A DNA stretch of 64,000 nt. Source: Neocallimastix lanati (nom. inval.). Taxonomy: Eukaryota > Neocallimastigomycota > Neocallimastigomycetes > Neocallimastigales > Neocallimastigaceae. The stretch covers positions 1 through 64,000 of the forward strand of contig JACVTC010000036.1 in assembly GCA_016946835.1 (NCBI GenBank), in the 5' to 3' direction. The translations under genes and the position numbers were made by a program. Below are positions 63,101 to 64,000 of the stretch, piece by piece. A model generated the notes under the pieces. It was not told the DNA's origin. It did no database searches and saw nothing but the letters and a program-made list of their open reading frames with translations. Each line of letters opens with the position of its first letter. Position 1 is the first letter of the stretch.

Positions 63101-64000
63101 ACAGAAGCCACAGAAATTTATTATGATCCAGATCCAGAACATACAATTATTGAAAAGGATAGTGAATTTGTTGAAGCATATTGGGAAATGGAACAAAATA
63201 TGGGTGGATCTGAAAATAATCCAGAACTTTTATCACCATGGGTATTAAGAGTTATTATTGATGAACAAAAGAAGATGGATAAACAATTGTCTATGGAACA
63301 AATTGCCGAAAAGATTACTGATGAATTCCCTAATGATTTATGGTGTATTCATAGTGATGATAATGCTGAACAATTAACAATTCTGGCTAGAATTAGGGAT
63401 AATGGCAGTAAGGATGATAGTGAAAACCAAACTATAGAAGAAGATGTTTTCTTAAAGACCGTAGAAAACATGATGTTGAATTCTATTACTCTTTGTGGTA
63501 TTGAAGGTATTCTTCGTGTATTTATTACCGAAAAGAAAAAGTCTATTATTAATGAAAAAGGTGAATATGAAAATTCTGGTCATGAATGGATATTGGAAAC
63601 TGATGGTAATAATTTAAAATCTGTATTTTCAGTTGAAGGTGTTGATTTTACTCGTGTCTATTCTAACTCTCCAGTTGAAATTATGGAAGTATTGGGTGTG
63701 GAAGCTACACGTTTAGCTTTGTTAAAGGAATTACGTAATGTTATTGAATTCGATGGTAGTTACGTCAATTACAGACACATTGCTCTTCTTTGTGATGTTA
63801 TGACTCATAGAGGTCACATTATGGCTATTACTCGTCACGGTATTAATAGAACATCTGCTGGTGCTTTGGCTAAGTGTTCATTCGAAGAAACTGTAGAAAT
63901 TTTAGTAGAAGCTGCAGGTGTTGGTGAAAGTGATGATTGTAAGGGTGTTAGTGCCTGTATTATGTTAGGTAAATTGGCACCACTTGGTACTGGTGACTTT
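58331..64000 (+). CDS. RPB1: RNA polymerase II largest subunit RPB1, partial
   Basis: Four exons, phase-consistent: 58331-58417, 58657-58849, 59590-59885, 60212 to beyond the window; 1455 codons are present. It starts [20 protein letters not shown], then [13 protein letters not shown] and the zinc-binding clamp ([20 protein letters not shown]). The catalytic Mg-binding loop [10 protein letters not shown] is at about residue 480, the same place as in yeast. The funnel/bridge region ([23 protein letters not shown]) and trigger loop ([20 protein letters not shown], followed by [14 protein letters not shown]) are intact. It is cut at [14 protein letters not shown], so the heptad C-terminal domain lies to the right. 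RPB1 forms the active site for mRNA synthesis. No frame damage. Confidence 0.98.
59920..60100 (+). repeat. Tandem repeat in RPB1 intron 3
   Basis: Four to five copies of a unit of about 34 bases, TTAG followed by 14-15 T, then ATTTATTAAGAATTA, ending in a longer T-run. It lies entirely between exons 59590-59885 and 60212 on. Confidence 0.9.

Overview
ORGANISM. This is eukaryotic nuclear DNA, extremely A/T-rich by eye, with long homopolymer and trinucleotide runs and short GT-AG introns. It carries a kinetochore subunit of the fungal Sos7 type, chromodomain Ty3/gypsy and Ty1/copia retrotransposons, a decayed ankyrin family and giant Asn-rich runs. Together these suggest a chytrid-like fungus, most likely an anaerobic gut fungus (Neocallimastigomycota). 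A dictyostelid is the main alternative on composition alone. The assignment is inference.

LAYOUT. Positions 1 to about 16,100 hold three retrotransposons that appear nested. Element A (1-7292, minus strand) is a Ty3/gypsy element with a canonical -1 frameshift signal between gag and pol. It appears to sit inside the 5' LTR of element B (7293-12353, plus strand), a chromodomain Ty3/gypsy element. B has lost RT, RNase H and most of integrase through an in-frame deletion, and its primer-binding site can pair with its own predicted RNA 5' end (Tf1-like self-priming). B in turn interrupts the integrase gene of element C (12354 to about 16.1 kb), a Ty1/copia element.

Host genes follow. They are a 12-exon Sos7/Kre28-like kinetochore gene (18361-21176, +), V-ATPase subunit G (21707-22700, -) and ribosomal protein L3 (24392-25669, +). 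Next come a small repeat family with one open ORF (about 26.1-28.1 kb), a 15-exon gene for a LisH/coiled-coil/WD40 protein of about 2126 residues with an enormous Asn-rich N terminus (29092-38590, -) and a copine (40864-44532, +). After these lie a small hypothetical ORF (46140-46388, -), a decayed ankyrin-repeat gene (48960-50790, -), a RING/TRAF-finger/SPRY protein (52222-55291, -) and the 5' 1455 codons of RNA polymerase II largest subunit RPB1 (58331 to window end, +).

HOW IT FITS TOGETHER. The host genes look like unrelated single-copy eukaryotic loci with no operon logic. V-ATPase G and RPL3 are divergently transcribed, as are the WD40 gene and the copine, so each pair shares an upstream region. 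I built the multi-exon models by hand from splice sites, and reading phase is consistent across every junction. The most distinctive material is the retrotransposon nest: two expression and replication signals can be read directly from the DNA, and the nesting predicts the sequence just left of base 1. No tRNA, rRNA or CRISPR array was found.
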